Below, in pieces: positions 16,402 through 25,254 of a stretch of 64,000 bases of DNA (positions within the stretch are counted from its first letter, which is position 1; every line of letters begins with the position of its first letter). The notes below the pieces were generated by a model that was given only the letters and a program-made list of their open reading frames with translations, made no database searches and had not been told where the DNA came from. Origin of the DNA: Paenibacillus oceani (GTDB lineage: Bacteria; Bacillota; Bacilli; Paenibacillales; NBRC-103111); contig NZ_JACXJA010000040.1 in the NCBI RefSeq assembly GCF_014705615.1, positions 1-64,000 on the forward strand, read 5' to 3'. The position numbers and the translations under genes were made by a program.

Positions 16402-17214
16402 TTAATGCGGCCTTGTATTCACTTCGAATATCCATAGCTTGCCGGAACGGTCGAACCCGTAATCGAAGCCGAGCTGTCCCACGCCGGGAAAATGCCGCTC
16501 GAGCAGCTGTGTGCTGATCCGGGTCACATTGCGCATCTCCTGCTTTTTGCGGCGGACGGCTGCTTTCGGCAATGAACGCCGGATGCCTTCCGTCGACGAA
16601 AGCATGGTTCCGCCACGGCACAAGTTGGTGACGAAAAATCCGGGGTTCGCGAGCCGCCCCACCATCGCCCGGGTCACCCATACGTGATTCTGCTTTACCA
16701 CCTTGACCCGGTAATCGATCGGCCGTCCCCGGATGCTGGCGAGACTGATCCCGCGCTGCACCAGATAAGAACGCCGCCTGCGGATCGCTCCGATCGCGGC
16801 CATCATGCTGCGGAAGTTCCGGCATCTCGTCACTTTCCGTTTATGCCGGATCGTGTAGCCGGCTCCCGTCCTGATCACCATTATGACACCGACTCCGCCT
16901 GTGCCCACGACCGGCTTTAGCACAACCTTGCCGTACCGGGACAACATCGTAGACACGTTGGCAGGCGAAAAAAAACGGGTTTCGGGGATATGCTGCGAAA
17001 CCCTCGGATCTTGCTGAAGGACAGAGTTTTTTACCCATTTGCTGGCTATTTGCCGCGAGATGACAGCCTTTTCCTCTTCACTGGCGGAAGCCGGCTGAAC
17101 CGTCGCGGCAACGACCGCCGCCGTATTCTCCGTCTCGGCAGCGTTCTCCTCGGCCGGCGCCGGCGCCGCATGGATCGCTTCAGTTCCCTCCTCTTGTTGT
17201 GTTCGTTCCATCAT
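16402..17214 (-). CDS. YheC/YheD-related ATP-grasp protein with acidic Ala-rich leader
   Basis: This is a 270-residue protein. The first ~50 residues are low-complexity (Glu, Ala, Thr) and unlike the usual YheC/YheD N-terminal domain. The ATP-grasp core follows: VVLKPVVGTGGVGV (about residue 97), RRSYLVQRGIS, IDYRVKVVKQ, GGTMLSS and FDYGFDRSGKLWIFEVNTRPH, where the protein ends at once. The C-terminal metal-binding Glu-x-Asn is therefore kept but nothing follows it. Start ATG 17214 follows GGAGG; a second ATG at 17211 is equally possible. It could act with the convergent paralogue in spore-envelope modification, but no substrate is known. Confidence 0.8.
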   Translation of the reverse strand: MMERTQQEEGTEAIHAAPAPAEENAAETENTAAVVAATVQPASASEEEKAVISRQIASKWVKNSVLQQDPRVSQHIPETRFFSPANVSTMLSRYGKVVLKPVVGTGGVGVIMVIRTGAGYTIRHKRKVTRCRNFRSMMAAIGAIRRRRSYLVQRGISLASIRGRPIDYRVKVVKQNHVWVTRAMVGRLANPGFFVTNLCRGGTMLSSTEGIRRSLPKAAVRRKKQEMRNVTRISTQLLERHFPGVGQLGFDYGFDRSGKLWIFEVNTRPH

Positions 17215-17410
17215 GATCCCTCCTCTAAAAGTTTCTGACGAAGCCATCGTCACGTCCGATGTCGTCGAAGCCTTCGTTAGCGGAAGACGAGCCTATCCGA
17301 TATGCCGCGGAATTCATCTGCAAAAGGCAGTACCGGTACGGATATCGCTATATCGTATGCCGGTGCCCGAATCCCTTCCTGTTCGTTTGCCCCCGGGCAA
17401 GCGCCGATTC

Positions 17411-19201
17411 TCATTGCCGCTCCAGCAGATCCATGATTTCCCGGAACGCCCGGATCGCGCGGTTTGCGCCGTTCTCCGGCTCGTTCAAAGCGACAACCGC
17501 CACCGCATATTTCGGGCGCTCGATCGGCCCGTAGCCGACAAACCATTGATGGACCGCGGCTTGTCCCGCCGCCGTCGTCTGGGCTGTACCCGACTTGCCG
17601 GCCACGTTCCATTTCGCCTGCTTCAGCGGCGTGCCCGTGCCGCTCAGAACGACCTGCCGCATCCAGGACGTTACCTTATCCGCTGTCCGCTTCGAGATGC
17701 CGTCCGCCAGCACCTCCGCATTCCGCTCCGGAAATGATTGCACAATCGCCCCTGTCCGAAAGCGGATGTCCCGGACGACTCTCGGGCTTTGAACTTCACC
17801 GCCATGGAGCAAGGTAACCACGAGATTCGCCGCCTGCAGCGGGGACACGAGCACGTCCCTTTGCCCGATCGCCGTCTGGACGCGTATCCCTTCATCTTCC
17901 GACGGCTTGCGCCCGTCGAATATTTGTCCCCGTTCTTCTCCGTCGAACTGACTCCAGCCGGACGCTCCCTTCCCTTCCGTATGCCAGCCGACCTGCAGCT
18001 CCAGTCCGAGCCGCTGCGCCGTCTCCTGCAGCTTTGCACCGCTGAGCCGCTGCATCACCTTGGCGAACACGACATTGCATGACTGCGCATAAGCCTCCTC
18101 GAACGTGAGGGTGCCATGGCCGCCGTGCAGCCAGCATTTCAAGCCGTATTTGCCGAAAGAGCCGCTGCATTCGAACGTTTCTCCGGGCTGGACGACTCCT
18201 TCCTCCAGTGCGGCGGCAGCCACTACCGTTTTGAACACCGAGCCCGGCGTGACCGCCTTCAGCGCCTTGTTCCCCCAACTGGCGTCCCCGCTAACGATCC
18301 GGTACGGATCGAAATCCGGACGGCTTGCCATCGCAATAACGTCGGCGTTGTCCGCATCGAGCACGACCGCGCTGCCGGAGGCGATCCCCGCTTTCTCCAA
18401 AATACGCTCAACGCCCTCCTGCACGTCCCGGTCGATCGTCGTACCAATCTGCAGCGGATAATACGGGTTATTCGGGCGGATGAGCCTGACGTCAAGCCCG
18501 GCCAGCGGCCGGTTCAAACCATCCGTGAACAAGCTGACCGACGTTTTGCCGGCGCCCTGGAGATACGTCTCCATCGTCTTCTCCAGCCCCGCTGCGCCGA
18601 TCCGGCTCGACAAGGACAAGCTGCCGCGCGACAGCTGCTTCGCATACAGCGCTCCGATCCGCTCCGGATTTTCGCCGATAAAACCGATCAGATGTTTCGC
18701 CACCGCATCCGCCGGGTAACGCCGGACGGTGTGCATCACTTCGAGACCCGGAACGGGCAGCTTCGCGATCCGGTTTATTTGTCCGTCCGACAGCGGCACA
18801 GGCTGCCCCGTGACCGGATCGCTCCACATTTTCGGCACCGCCGGCCGGCTGTAAAATTCCCGCCATACCTCGCGATCCGCCCCCAGTATCGAAGGAATTC
18901 CGTTCAACGCCGCCTCGTTCTCCTCTTCCGTCCGTTTCACCGGAAATACGACGAGCGCCTTCACCTGTTCCCCGGTCAGCGGCCGGCCGCTGCGGTCGAC
19001 AAAATGCCCGCGCCCGCTGTCCAGCTCGATTCCGTACTCGCGCTGGGCTACCGAATTGCCGATCAGATCGATTTCACGCCGCGAGAAACTACCCGCATCG
19101 ATCACCTGAATCCAGCCGAGCCGGCCGATCAAAGCGGCCATCACCACTGTGATCGCGAGTAATCCGAACCATATTCTTCGCTGCTGCCGCATATTGTGCA
19201 T
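17411..19201 (-). CDS. Class B penicillin-binding protein (PbpI/YrrR-like transpeptidase)
   Basis: This is a 596-residue membrane-anchored transpeptidase that cross-links peptidoglycan. One membrane segment is at about residues 11-31 (FGLLAITVVMAALIGRLGW), then comes the PBP dimerisation domain, then the transpeptidase domain from about 270. The catalytic motifs are TPGSVFKTV (SxxK, about 325), QSCN (SxN, about 385) and KSGTAQT (KTG-like, about 545). Length and position near yrrO match B. subtilis PbpI, the sporulation-associated PBP4b. The genes udk and greA that lie between in Bacillus are missing here. A weak AAGGCGG site precedes ATG 19201. Confidence 0.88.
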   Translation of the reverse strand: MHNMRQQRRIWFGLLAITVVMAALIGRLGWIQVIDAGSFSRREIDLIGNSVAQREYGIELDSGRGHFVDRSGRPLTGEQVKALVVFPVKRTEEENEAALNGIPSILGADREVWREFYSRPAVPKMWSDPVTGQPVPLSDGQINRIAKLPVPGLEVMHTVRRYPADAVAKHLIGFIGENPERIGALYAKQLSRGSLSLSSRIGAAGLEKTMETYLQGAGKTSVSLFTDGLNRPLAGLDVRLIRPNNPYYPLQIGTTIDRDVQEGVERILEKAGIASGSAVVLDADNADVIAMASRPDFDPYRIVSGDASWGNKALKAVTPGSVFKTVVAAAALEEGVVQPGETFECSGSFGKYGLKCWLHGGHGTLTFEEAYAQSCNVVFAKVMQRLSGAKLQETAQRLGLELQVGWHTEGKGASGWSQFDGEERGQIFDGRKPSEDEGIRVQTAIGQRDVLVSPLQAANLVVTLLHGGEVQSPRVVRDIRFRTGAIVQSFPERNAEVLADGISKRTADKVTSWMRQVVLSGTGTPLKQAKWNVAGKSGTAQTTAAGQAAVHQWFVGYGPIERPKYAVAVVALNEPENGANRAIRAFREIMDLLERQ

Positions 19202-19324
19202 CCCGACATCCGCCTTCTTTCGCTCTCTTCGTCGTTACGATCAAGTATCGACAAAGAGGCGGGCGGACAAACGGCATCCGGCGCGCTTCGATGAAATCAC
19301 TTCTTTTTCTTCCCAAAGTCTGGA

Positions 19325-19345
19325 AATCTGGTATACTAACAGTAG
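19325..19345 (+). promoter_or_regulatory. Extended -10 promoter of the coiled-coil gene
   Basis: TGGTATACT (extended -10 TG-n-TATACT) lies about 45 bp before the start codon. No good -35 is visible, as is common for extended -10 promoters. Confidence 0.45.
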
Positions 19346-19383
19346 TAGATTGGACTCCGATTAGTAGATCAGGGGGTATAGTG

Positions 19384-19767
19384 ATGAGCGAGCAATTGCT
19401 TCAGAAGATTTTATCCGAGATGATGTCTATGAAGGACGACGTTAAGTCGATTAAGCATGAGCTGCAGACCGTGAAGGACGACGTATTGTCGATTAAAAAC
19501 GAGCTGCAGACCGTGAAGAGCGACGTTTTGTCCGTTAAAGCCGAACTGCAGTCCGTCAAGAGCGAGATGAACAGCCGATTCGATACCGTAGAAGCGAAGC
19601 TTGCCGTGAACGAGCGGGAAATCGCCGATGTGAAACGCAAGCTGGGCTTCATCGAAGAACAGGCCGCGAGCACATCGGAGCTGCAATCCCCGCTGACCGA
19701 GCTGCAAAAACAAATCCAGGAGCACGACGCGGACATTAAGCTGATCAAGCGGGTACTTGCCAGTTAA
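19384..19767 (+). CDS. Coiled-coil repeat protein, unknown function
   Basis: This is a 127-residue all-helical, highly charged protein with no membrane segment. ATG 19384 follows AGGGGGTATA. Residues 15-60 consist of three near-identical 14-residue units of the type DDVxSIKxELQTVK, encoded by 42-bp tandem repeats that keep the coding frame. The heptad pattern (V/I at a, L at d) predicts a long parallel coiled coil. After the repeats come a second helical part (RFDTVEAKLAVNEREIADVK) and a C-terminal helix ending in IKLIKRVLAS. Copy number of the units probably varies between strains. I do not recognise a function; scaffold or adaptor is a guess. It has its own promoter and terminator. Confidence 0.75.
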   Translation: MSEQLLQKILSEMMSMKDDVKSIKHELQTVKDDVLSIKNELQTVKSDVLSVKAELQSVKSEMNSRFDTVEAKLAVNEREIADVKRKLGFIEEQAASTSELQSPLTELQKQIQEHDADIKLIKRVLAS

Positions 19768-19770
19768 TCC

Positions 19771-19794
19771 GGAGAGCGAAAGCTCTCTTTATTT
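19771..19794 (+). terminator. Rho-independent terminator
   Basis: GGAGAGC-GAAA-GCTCTC followed by TTTATTT, right after the coiled-coil gene. Confidence 0.85.
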
Positions 19795-19883
19795 GTGTTG
19801 CATGGATTGCACGAACTCGGCTAAGGCGGTTTGCCCCTGTGCGGGTGCTGGCGCTTTAGTAAACTTAAAAATTCTTTAACGTT

Positions 19884-19930
19884 AACAAAGCCCCTTCGTC
19901 CCCACTTGGTTCGTGGTTACAGAGGGGCTT
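19884..19930 (-). terminator. Hairpin terminator downstream of trhP2
   Basis: AAGCCCCT (19888-19895) pairs with AGGGGCTT (19923-19930). On the minus strand the hairpin is followed by TTTGTT. It would end the mltG-trhP1-trhP2 transcript. The remainder of 19795-20101 shows no gene. Confidence 0.55.
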
Positions 19931-20101
19931 ATACACCTGCGCCTGTACGATTCGGCCAACTGCCGCTCGGATACCGCACACTGTGGAACTGTTCCCGCAC
20001 GTCAGGTCGGACCGCCTGCCCCGGCAAAGCCCGGCGATACCCGGTAAGCCCGGGAACCTGGAAGGCTCGTCAGGTTCGAGCTGACCCCGCCGGTCCGAAG
20101 G

Positions 20102-21427
20102 CTACTTCTTCTTCCCTACCTGCTTGCGCATCATATCCATCGGCTTGACCGGCTGATCGACTTGGAACTTCACCCGCTGCAGCGGATGACGGGCCGCGTC
20201 GAGCTCCCGGCCTTCCTCGTCGGTCAAGGTTCCGACCTTCATCTTGAAAAATGTCCCCCCGGGACCAAAAAATTCGACGTCCTGTCCCGGCTTGAAATGA
20301 TTGCGCTGCTGCACGGTCGCCACTCCGGACGTTTCGTCGTAATCGACGACCAGACCGGCAAAATCGTAGTCGATCCGCTTGTCTTCCGGTCCGAAAATAT
20401 GATCCTCATGCCCGGGAGCGTCATAGAAAAATCCCGTGTTCAGCGGCCGGTTCGCCGCTTTGTAAATTTCCTGCAGCCATTGCTCCTGCAGTTGATAATT
20501 GTCCGGATCGGCATAATACGCGTCGATCGCCTGCCGATACGCATTCACGACCGTCGCTACGTAATGGATACTCTTCATCCGTCCCTCGATCTTAAAGCTC
20601 TCGACGCCGGAGCGGATCATATCCGGGATATGCTCGATCATGCACAAATCTTTGGCGCTCATCATGAACGGATCTTCTCCCCGGAACAGCGGAGTGCCGG
20701 TCATCCCTTCCTTGAACCGGCCGACCGCCTCTTCCTCGGAGACGAGCTGTCCGATCTCCGCCTCGCCTTCCTCGAACAAATCGTACTTCCACCGGCACGA
20801 CTGGCAGCAGCCGCCGCGGTTCGAATCCCGGTCGGTAAAATGATTGGACAACACGCACCGCCCTGAATACGAACTGCACATCGCCCCGTGGATAAAAGTC
20901 TCGATCTCGACGTCCACATTGCGCTTAATTTCGTGAATTTCTTCAAACGTCGTCTCCCGGGCGAGCACGACCCGGTGAACGCCTTCCTCCACCCAGAACT
21001 GCACCGCCTGCCAGTTCACGGTCGACTGCTGCGTGCTGAGATGGATCTCCAGCTTCGGCGCCACGCGCTTGCACGTCTCGATAATCGCCGGGTCGGCGAC
21101 GATGATCGCGGCAATGCCGGCCTCCTGCAAATTCCGCAAATAATCCTCGATCCCCGCAATATCCTCGTTATGCGCATAGATGTTGGCGGCGACGAATACT
21201 TTCGCTCCGTAACGGTCGGCAAATTCGACGGCTTCCCGCATTTCCTCGAACGTAAAATTGTCCGCGTTTGACCGCAAACCGTACTTTTGTCCCCCGATAT
21301 ACACGGCGTCCGCGCCGTAGTGGATCGCGAACTTGAGCTTCTCGAGGCTGCCGCCGGGCGCGAGCAGCTCCGGCTTTTGCCCCGGCTTCAGCTTTGTTAT
21401 AACATTCGGTTCCAGCACTACTTCCAT
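20102..21427 (-). CDS. trhP2: Peptidase U32-family tRNA hydroxylation protein TrhP2 (YrrO)
   Basis: This is a 441-residue U32 protein. The U32 core is PELLAPGGSLEKLKFAIHYGADAVYIGG and the family signature ESFKIEGRMKSIHYVA is near residue 285. The cysteine set C-SSYSGR-C ... GGCCQSC in the middle probably holds an iron-sulfur cluster. A beta-barrel C-terminal domain ends in basic residues (GKKK). In B. subtilis, TrhP1 and TrhP2 are needed to hydroxylate U34 of several tRNAs with prephenate as donor. ATG 21427 follows AGGTGG; the longer in-frame leader is Ser/Arg-rich and looks non-coding. It follows trhP1 by 52 bp in the same operon. Confidence 0.9.
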   Translation of the reverse strand: MEVVLEPNVITKLKPGQKPELLAPGGSLEKLKFAIHYGADAVYIGGQKYGLRSNADNFTFEEMREAVEFADRYGAKVFVAANIYAHNEDIAGIEDYLRNLQEAGIAAIIVADPAIIETCKRVAPKLEIHLSTQQSTVNWQAVQFWVEEGVHRVVLARETTFEEIHEIKRNVDVEIETFIHGAMCSSYSGRCVLSNHFTDRDSNRGGCCQSCRWKYDLFEEGEAEIGQLVSEEEAVGRFKEGMTGTPLFRGEDPFMMSAKDLCMIEHIPDMIRSGVESFKIEGRMKSIHYVATVVNAYRQAIDAYYADPDNYQLQEQWLQEIYKAANRPLNTGFFYDAPGHEDHIFGPEDKRIDYDFAGLVVDYDETSGVATVQQRNHFKPGQDVEFFGPGGTFFKMKVGTLTDEEGRELDAARHPLQRVKFQVDQPVKPMDMMRKQVGKKK

Positions 21428-21479
21428 TGGACGTCCACCTCGTTTTTGTATCGTGCCGGCTTTCGGCTTGCCTGATCGA

Positions 21480-22457
21480 TCAATAGACTTGCTCCTTATA
21501 GAAAAATCCGAACGAAAGCTCCCGGTCGGGCTGCTGCAGCGCGCGCACCTCGTCCAGCCACTCTTCCTGGAAGACGTAACCTTCCGGGTCGGCCGCATAA
21601 GCGTCGATCGCCTTCCGGTAAGCGCGGACGACCGCTTCGTTATACGGGAGCGGCTTCAGCAGCCCCTCGATCCGGAAGCTGTCGATGCCGGCCTCCATAA
21701 GCTCGTGCAAGCTCTCCAGCATGCACAAGTCGTCCGAGCTCATCACATGCGTGCCGCTCCGGTCCTCGTACACCGGAAATTTCTCTTCCTTGCGCTCGTG
21801 CTCGATCAGAAACAGATTGCGCTCCGCATCCAGCGCTTCGCCCTCCGGACTGTGTCCCTGATGCTCCCAGTAGTTGGACAGCAGCGTCCGTTTGGAATGA
21901 TAAATATTCGTCATGCCGTGCACTTGAACCTGCACCTCGGCCTGCACCTTCTGCGCCATCTCGACCACTTCGTCCATGTTGAGCTCGCGGGCCAAAAAGA
22001 CGCGTCTCGCCCCTTTGGTTACCCAGTAGTTGGCGGTTTTATAATTTGTCGTCGTCATTTCCGTGCTCCAATGCAGCGGAATATTGACTCCCGCCTGTCT
22101 CCTCGCGATCAGCACGGCCGGGTCCCCGAATACGAGACCGTCTGCCCCGGCATCGGCAATACATTTCAAAAAGCCGGGCAGCTCCGGCAGCACATCGTTG
22201 TGCAATATGCCGTTGCAGACGACATAAGCCTTCGCTCCCTTATCGTGGGCGAGCCGGATCGCATCCGCGATCCGTTCCTCGGGAATATCTCCCGCCAGCC
22301 GCATGCCGAACCGCATATCCCCGATATGAACCGCATCGGCCCCCGCCTCAATCAATGCTGCAATCTCCTCCGGCGAGCCTGCGCTCACCAGCAGCTCCGG
22401 CTTGCGGAAACCCGCTTCCGTCCGCCCTTCCGGGCGTTGAGTTATTTCTTCGCTCAT
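21480..22457 (-). CDS. trhP1: Peptidase U32-family tRNA hydroxylation protein TrhP1 (YrrN)
   Basis: This is a 325-residue U32 protein, close in size to B. subtilis YrrN. It starts KPELLVSAGSPEEIAALIEAGADAVHIG and carries the signature GIDSFRIEGLLKPLPYNEAV near residue 265. It has fewer cysteines than its partner TrhP2, and the two probably act together on U34 hydroxylation. ATG at 22457 follows AGAGGTGA. The gap to mltG is only 10 bp, whereas in B. subtilis the methyltransferase gene trmR (yrrM), which methylates the hydroxyl made by TrhP1/P2, sits between. That gene is absent at this locus. Confidence 0.9.
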   Translation of the reverse strand: MSEEITQRPEGRTEAGFRKPELLVSAGSPEEIAALIEAGADAVHIGDMRFGMRLAGDIPEERIADAIRLAHDKGAKAYVVCNGILHNDVLPELPGFLKCIADAGADGLVFGDPAVLIARRQAGVNIPLHWSTEMTTTNYKTANYWVTKGARRVFLARELNMDEVVEMAQKVQAEVQVQVHGMTNIYHSKRTLLSNYWEHQGHSPEGEALDAERNLFLIEHERKEEKFPVYEDRSGTHVMSSDDLCMLESLHELMEAGIDSFRIEGLLKPLPYNEAVVRAYRKAIDAYAADPEGYVFQEEWLDEVRALQQPDRELSFGFFYKEQVY

Positions 22458-22467
22458 ACCTTCAGGG

Positions 22468-23517
22468 TCACCTCTTCCTGCTCTCCGATATGTTTTTCAG
22501 ATGCTGATCGTAAGTCTCAGCGAAGTTATGCTCCTGTGCGCCGTCATACTTCGTGACATAAAACATATATTTCGTATCTGCCGGATAAAGCGCCGCACGA
22601 ATCGAGCTCAGGCTCGGACTTGCGATCGGCCCCGGCGGCAAAGCGGTTATTTTATAAGTATTATAAGGACTGTCTACGAGCAGATCTTTCTCGAACAGCC
22701 GTTCCTTCGGCTTATCGAGCGCATACTGCACGGTCGCATCGATCTGCAGCTTCATCCCGATCTTCATCCGGTTGTAGATGACGCTGGCGACGATCGGTCT
22801 TTCCTCTTCCAGCACGACTTCGCGTTCGATCATCGAGGCGACGGTCATTAGCTGATGGAACGTAAGTCCGCGCTCCTTCAGCTTGTCCGGCCAGTCCGGC
22901 GGTAAATCACCGAGCTTGCGTTCCAGCTCCGATGTGAGCCGCATCACGATATCTTTTGTCGTCAATTCCTTTTTCAGTTCATACGTTTCCGGGAACAAAT
23001 AACCTTCCAGCCGGTAACGAATCCGGGCGTCCTCCGGAATATCGGCAATCCGCTTGACCGCGCTCAGCTCTGTGCCGCTCATCAAGTCGAGAAACGCTTG
23101 GCGGTCAAAGCCCGGATGCACGGCCAGCTTGTCCGCGATCTGCGGAACCGTCAGCCCTTCGGGAATCGTAACCCGCACCAGCTCTTCCTTGACCGTATCG
23201 CCGGCGTTCAGCTTGGCGATAATATCGTCCAGCGCCATCCCCGGCTTCATGTCGTACTCCCCCGCCTGGAACCGGCCGCCTTCTTTTTTGTAGATCAAGT
23301 AATAGCGAAACACTTTGGCGTCCCGAATCAGCCCGCTGCGTTCCAGCAGATTGGCGATCTGTCCGGAGCCGAGTCCCGCTTCCACCTGAATGCGTACTTC
23401 CTTATCCCCGGCTTCGACCGGCTTGAGCGCATTGGACACATACAGCGCCGTTCCCGCCCCGGCCAGGATAAGCACAAGCAGCATGCTGCCCAGTATGATC
23501 AGTGCAATTCGTTTCAA
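22468..23517 (-). CDS. mltG: Endolytic murein transglycosylase MltG (YrrL)
   Basis: This is a 349-residue inner-membrane enzyme that cuts nascent glycan strands near the membrane and helps set chain length. One N-terminal membrane segment (about 4-27, ALIILGSMLLVLILAGAG) is followed by the YceG domain. It shows LEGYLFPETY (about 170), the catalytic Glu in ASMIEREV (about 221), IYNRM, LQIDATVQYAL, DSPYNTY and ALPPGPIASPSL. The start is TTG at 23517, preceded by GGGAGAGG. A terminator lies just upstream (23571-23596), so mltG starts a new transcript that continues into trhP1-trhP2. Confidence 0.93.
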   Translation of the reverse strand: MKRIALIILGSMLLVLILAGAGTALYVSNALKPVEAGDKEVRIQVEAGLGSGQIANLLERSGLIRDAKVFRYYLIYKKEGGRFQAGEYDMKPGMALDDIIAKLNAGDTVKEELVRVTIPEGLTVPQIADKLAVHPGFDRQAFLDLMSGTELSAVKRIADIPEDARIRYRLEGYLFPETYELKKELTTKDIVMRLTSELERKLGDLPPDWPDKLKERGLTFHQLMTVASMIEREVVLEEERPIVASVIYNRMKIGMKLQIDATVQYALDKPKERLFEKDLLVDSPYNTYKITALPPGPIASPSLSSIRAALYPADTKYMFYVTKYDGAQEHNFAETYDQHLKNISESRKR

Positions 23518-23570
23518 TAGGTTCCTCTCCCATATGTCTTCCCGTTTCAGGCTATTTGATGTTTTACGCG

Positions 23571-23596
23571 AAAAAAAAGAGCGGTGTCACCCGCCC
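23571..23596 (-). terminator. Rho-independent terminator between the DUF1292 genes and mltG
   Basis: On the minus strand GGGCGG-GTGACA-CCGCTC is followed by eight T. It ends the yrrK/yrzB transcript. Confidence 0.7.
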
Positions 23597-23623
23597 GGAT
23601 CTCCAGTCTTCCGCTTGCCCGAA

Positions 23624-23938
23624 TCAGGGCCGTTCTCCGCTTGGGAAAGTCATCTCGTCATACAGCTCCGATACGGTTTCCCATTCGTCGTCATCCTCGA
23701 TCGTCTCCAGCTCGGGCTCGCCCTCGTCGGGCACGGAAACTTTAAATATGGCTATTTCCTTCTCTTTGCGGAGCTCATCCGACTGCAGGACCGCATACAC
23801 CGTCCCGTTATACCGAAACTCCACTACAATCCGGTGGGCGACCGATTCGTCCTGCTCGTCGAACAGGACGATCTCATCCCCGTACGTATCGCGAAGCAGC
23901 CGAAGCTGTTCCGGCTGCCCATAATCTGCTGCGCTCAT
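23624..23938 (-). CDS. DUF1292 protein, second copy
   Basis: This is a 104-residue acidic protein of the DUF1292/YrzB family (IVLFDEQDESVAHRIVVEFRYNGTVYAVLQ, then an acidic end DDDEWETVSELYDEM). Its ATG overlaps the TGA of the preceding DUF1292 gene (ATGA), so translation is coupled. It is a diverged tandem duplicate. Function is unknown in both cases. The conserved acidic pattern suggests protein binding. Confidence 0.82.
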   Translation of the reverse strand: MSAADYGQPEQLRLLRDTYGDEIVLFDEQDESVAHRIVVEFRYNGTVYAVLQSDELRKEKEIAIFKVSVPDEGEPELETIEDDDEWETVSELYDEMTFPSGERP

Positions 23939-24252
23939 GATTGCTCCTCTTGCTCCATCTCGGCGACCAGCGTGTTGAACGTCTCTTCCACTTCGTCCCA
24001 CTCCTGCTCGTTGTCGATCGTGTACAGCTGGAGATCGTCGCCGTCTTCTTCATAACGGAAGGCGTACACCTCATCCGTCTCTTCTCCGGAATCATCCGAT
24101 TCGACAGGTACAACCATCATGTACTTGTTGCCTTGGAATTGGCCGGACTCGACCTCAAATTTCATGATCACCTCGAATTCTTCTTCGTTGCCTTCCTCGT
24201 CGGGGATGTAGATGATCTCCGGTTCTTCCATGTTCAGCTCTTCCTTGGCCAT
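23935..24252 (-). CDS. yrzB: DUF1292 protein YrzB
   Basis: This is a 105-residue, strongly acidic soluble protein. The family core reads IIYIPDEEGNEEEFEVIMKFEVES...YMMVVPV...DEVYAFRYEEDGDDLQLYTIDNEQEWDEVEE. The start at 24252 follows AGGTGAGG. It lies 10 bp after yrrK, as yrzB does in B. subtilis. The gene is widespread in Bacillota but has no assigned activity. The next gene is a second DUF1292 copy with a 4-bp overlap. Confidence 0.88.
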   Translation of the reverse strand: MAKEELNMEEPEIIYIPDEEGNEEEFEVIMKFEVESGQFQGNKYMMVVPVESDDSGEETDEVYAFRYEEDGDDLQLYTIDNEQEWDEVEETFNTLVAEMEQEEQS

Positions 24253-24262
24253 AACGCACACC

Positions 24263-24682
24263 TCACCTTTTCGAATTGGAGTCCAAATAGTTTTGTAAAA
24301 TGATAGCTGCCGCCATCTTGTCGATAACCTGCTTGCGCTTCTTGCGGCTGACGTCGGCTTCGATCAAAGTCCGCTGCGCCGATACGGTTGATAACCGTTC
24401 GTCCCACATCGTGACGGGAAGCCCGAACGCTTCCTGTAAAACCTCGGAGAAAGCGATGCACAGCTCTCCGCGCGGCCCGATCGTGTTGTTCATGTTTTTC
24501 GGCAGACCTACGACGAACCCGGAGACGGCGTATTCGTCCGCCAACTGCCGCAGCCGGTTCAGATCGTCCTCCGGCTTCTTCCGCCGGATCACCTCGACGC
24601 CTTGCGCCGTCCAGCCGAATTCGTCGCTTACCGCAACGCCGATCGTCTTGTCGCCGTAATCGAGTCCCATAATTCGGCCCAT
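24263..24682 (-). CDS. yrrK: Holliday junction resolvase-like protein YqgF/RuvX (YrrK)
   Basis: This is a 139-residue RNase H-fold protein of the YqgF family. In bacteria these act as putative resolvases and in pre-16S rRNA maturation. Motifs are [16 protein letters not shown] (first Asp), [16 protein letters not shown] (Glu) and the last Asp in [15 protein letters not shown]. Size and motif order are standard. It sits between ireB and yrzB in the conserved order ireB-yrrK-yrzB. Confidence 0.93.
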   Translation of the reverse strand: MGRIMGLDYGDKTIGVAVSDEFGWTAQGVEVIRRKKPEDDLNRLRQLADEYAVSGFVVGLPKNMNNTIGPRGELCIAFSEVLQEAFGLPVTMWDERLSTVSAQRTLIEADVSRKKRKQVIDKMAAAIILQNYLDSNSKR

Positions 24683-24821
24683 ACTGTACTCCCGTCGGTC
24701 GCATCGGCCGGATTCAGGCTTCCGGGCCGGGATGCGCAGCTTCGCGCCCCGCTATAAGCCGGGCACACCGCGCACCGCACATATGCACGGAAGCCGATGG
24801 AAAATGTCCACCGGCCGACGG

Positions 24822-25082
24822 TCATTTATGGTGCTGCAAATAGAAACGGACCAGCTCCTCGATCAGTTCGTCCCGTTCCCTTTTGCGGATCAGGCTTCTT
24901 GCGTTGTTGTGCCGGGGTATGAACGCAGGGTCGCCGGATAACAAATAACCGACGATTTGATTGATCGGATTGTACCCTTTCTCCTGCAAGGCGTCATACA
25001 CGGCCAGAAGGACCTCCTTCGGCGATGTTTCCACGCCTTCGGCTTTGACATCGAACTTCATCGTTTTGTCCATCGGATTCAT
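24822..25082 (-). CDS. ireB: IreB/ReoM-family regulatory phosphoprotein (YrzL)
   Basis: This is an 86-residue protein. IreB/ReoM proteins are targets of PASTA-type Ser/Thr kinases; in Listeria ReoM controls ClpCP-dependent turnover of MurA, and in Enterococcus IreB affects cephalosporin resistance. The phosphorylated residue in ReoM is Thr7; here Thr7 is present in MDKTMKF. The rest ([39 protein letters not shown], then [18 protein letters not shown]) is highly typical. GGGGGG precedes the ATG. It follows alaS in the same order as in Bacillus. Confidence 0.93.
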   Translation of the reverse strand: MNPMDKTMKFDVKAEGVETSPKEVLLAVYDALQEKGYNPINQIVGYLLSGDPAFIPRHNNARSLIRKRERDELIEELVRFYLQHHK

Positions 25083-25254
25083 TACCAGAACACCCCCCCT
25101 TATTGCTGAAACGCATCACTCGGATACCTATTGTAAATATTTAGTATGCGCTCTACATCTATTTATTCGCCACCGTACTTAAAATTCCTGTCGGACCGGC
25201 TAAAAATTCACAGCTTGTTCGCATCTGACTCCGGCTGCGGGGCGCGTACGTCCG

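Noticed and set aside
16402-17214. Considered as truncated YheC/YheD pseudogene
   Set aside because: The ATP-grasp core is complete to the metal-binding Glu-x-Asn, the start has a strong ribosome-binding site, and a terminator follows. It is unusual but apparently intact.
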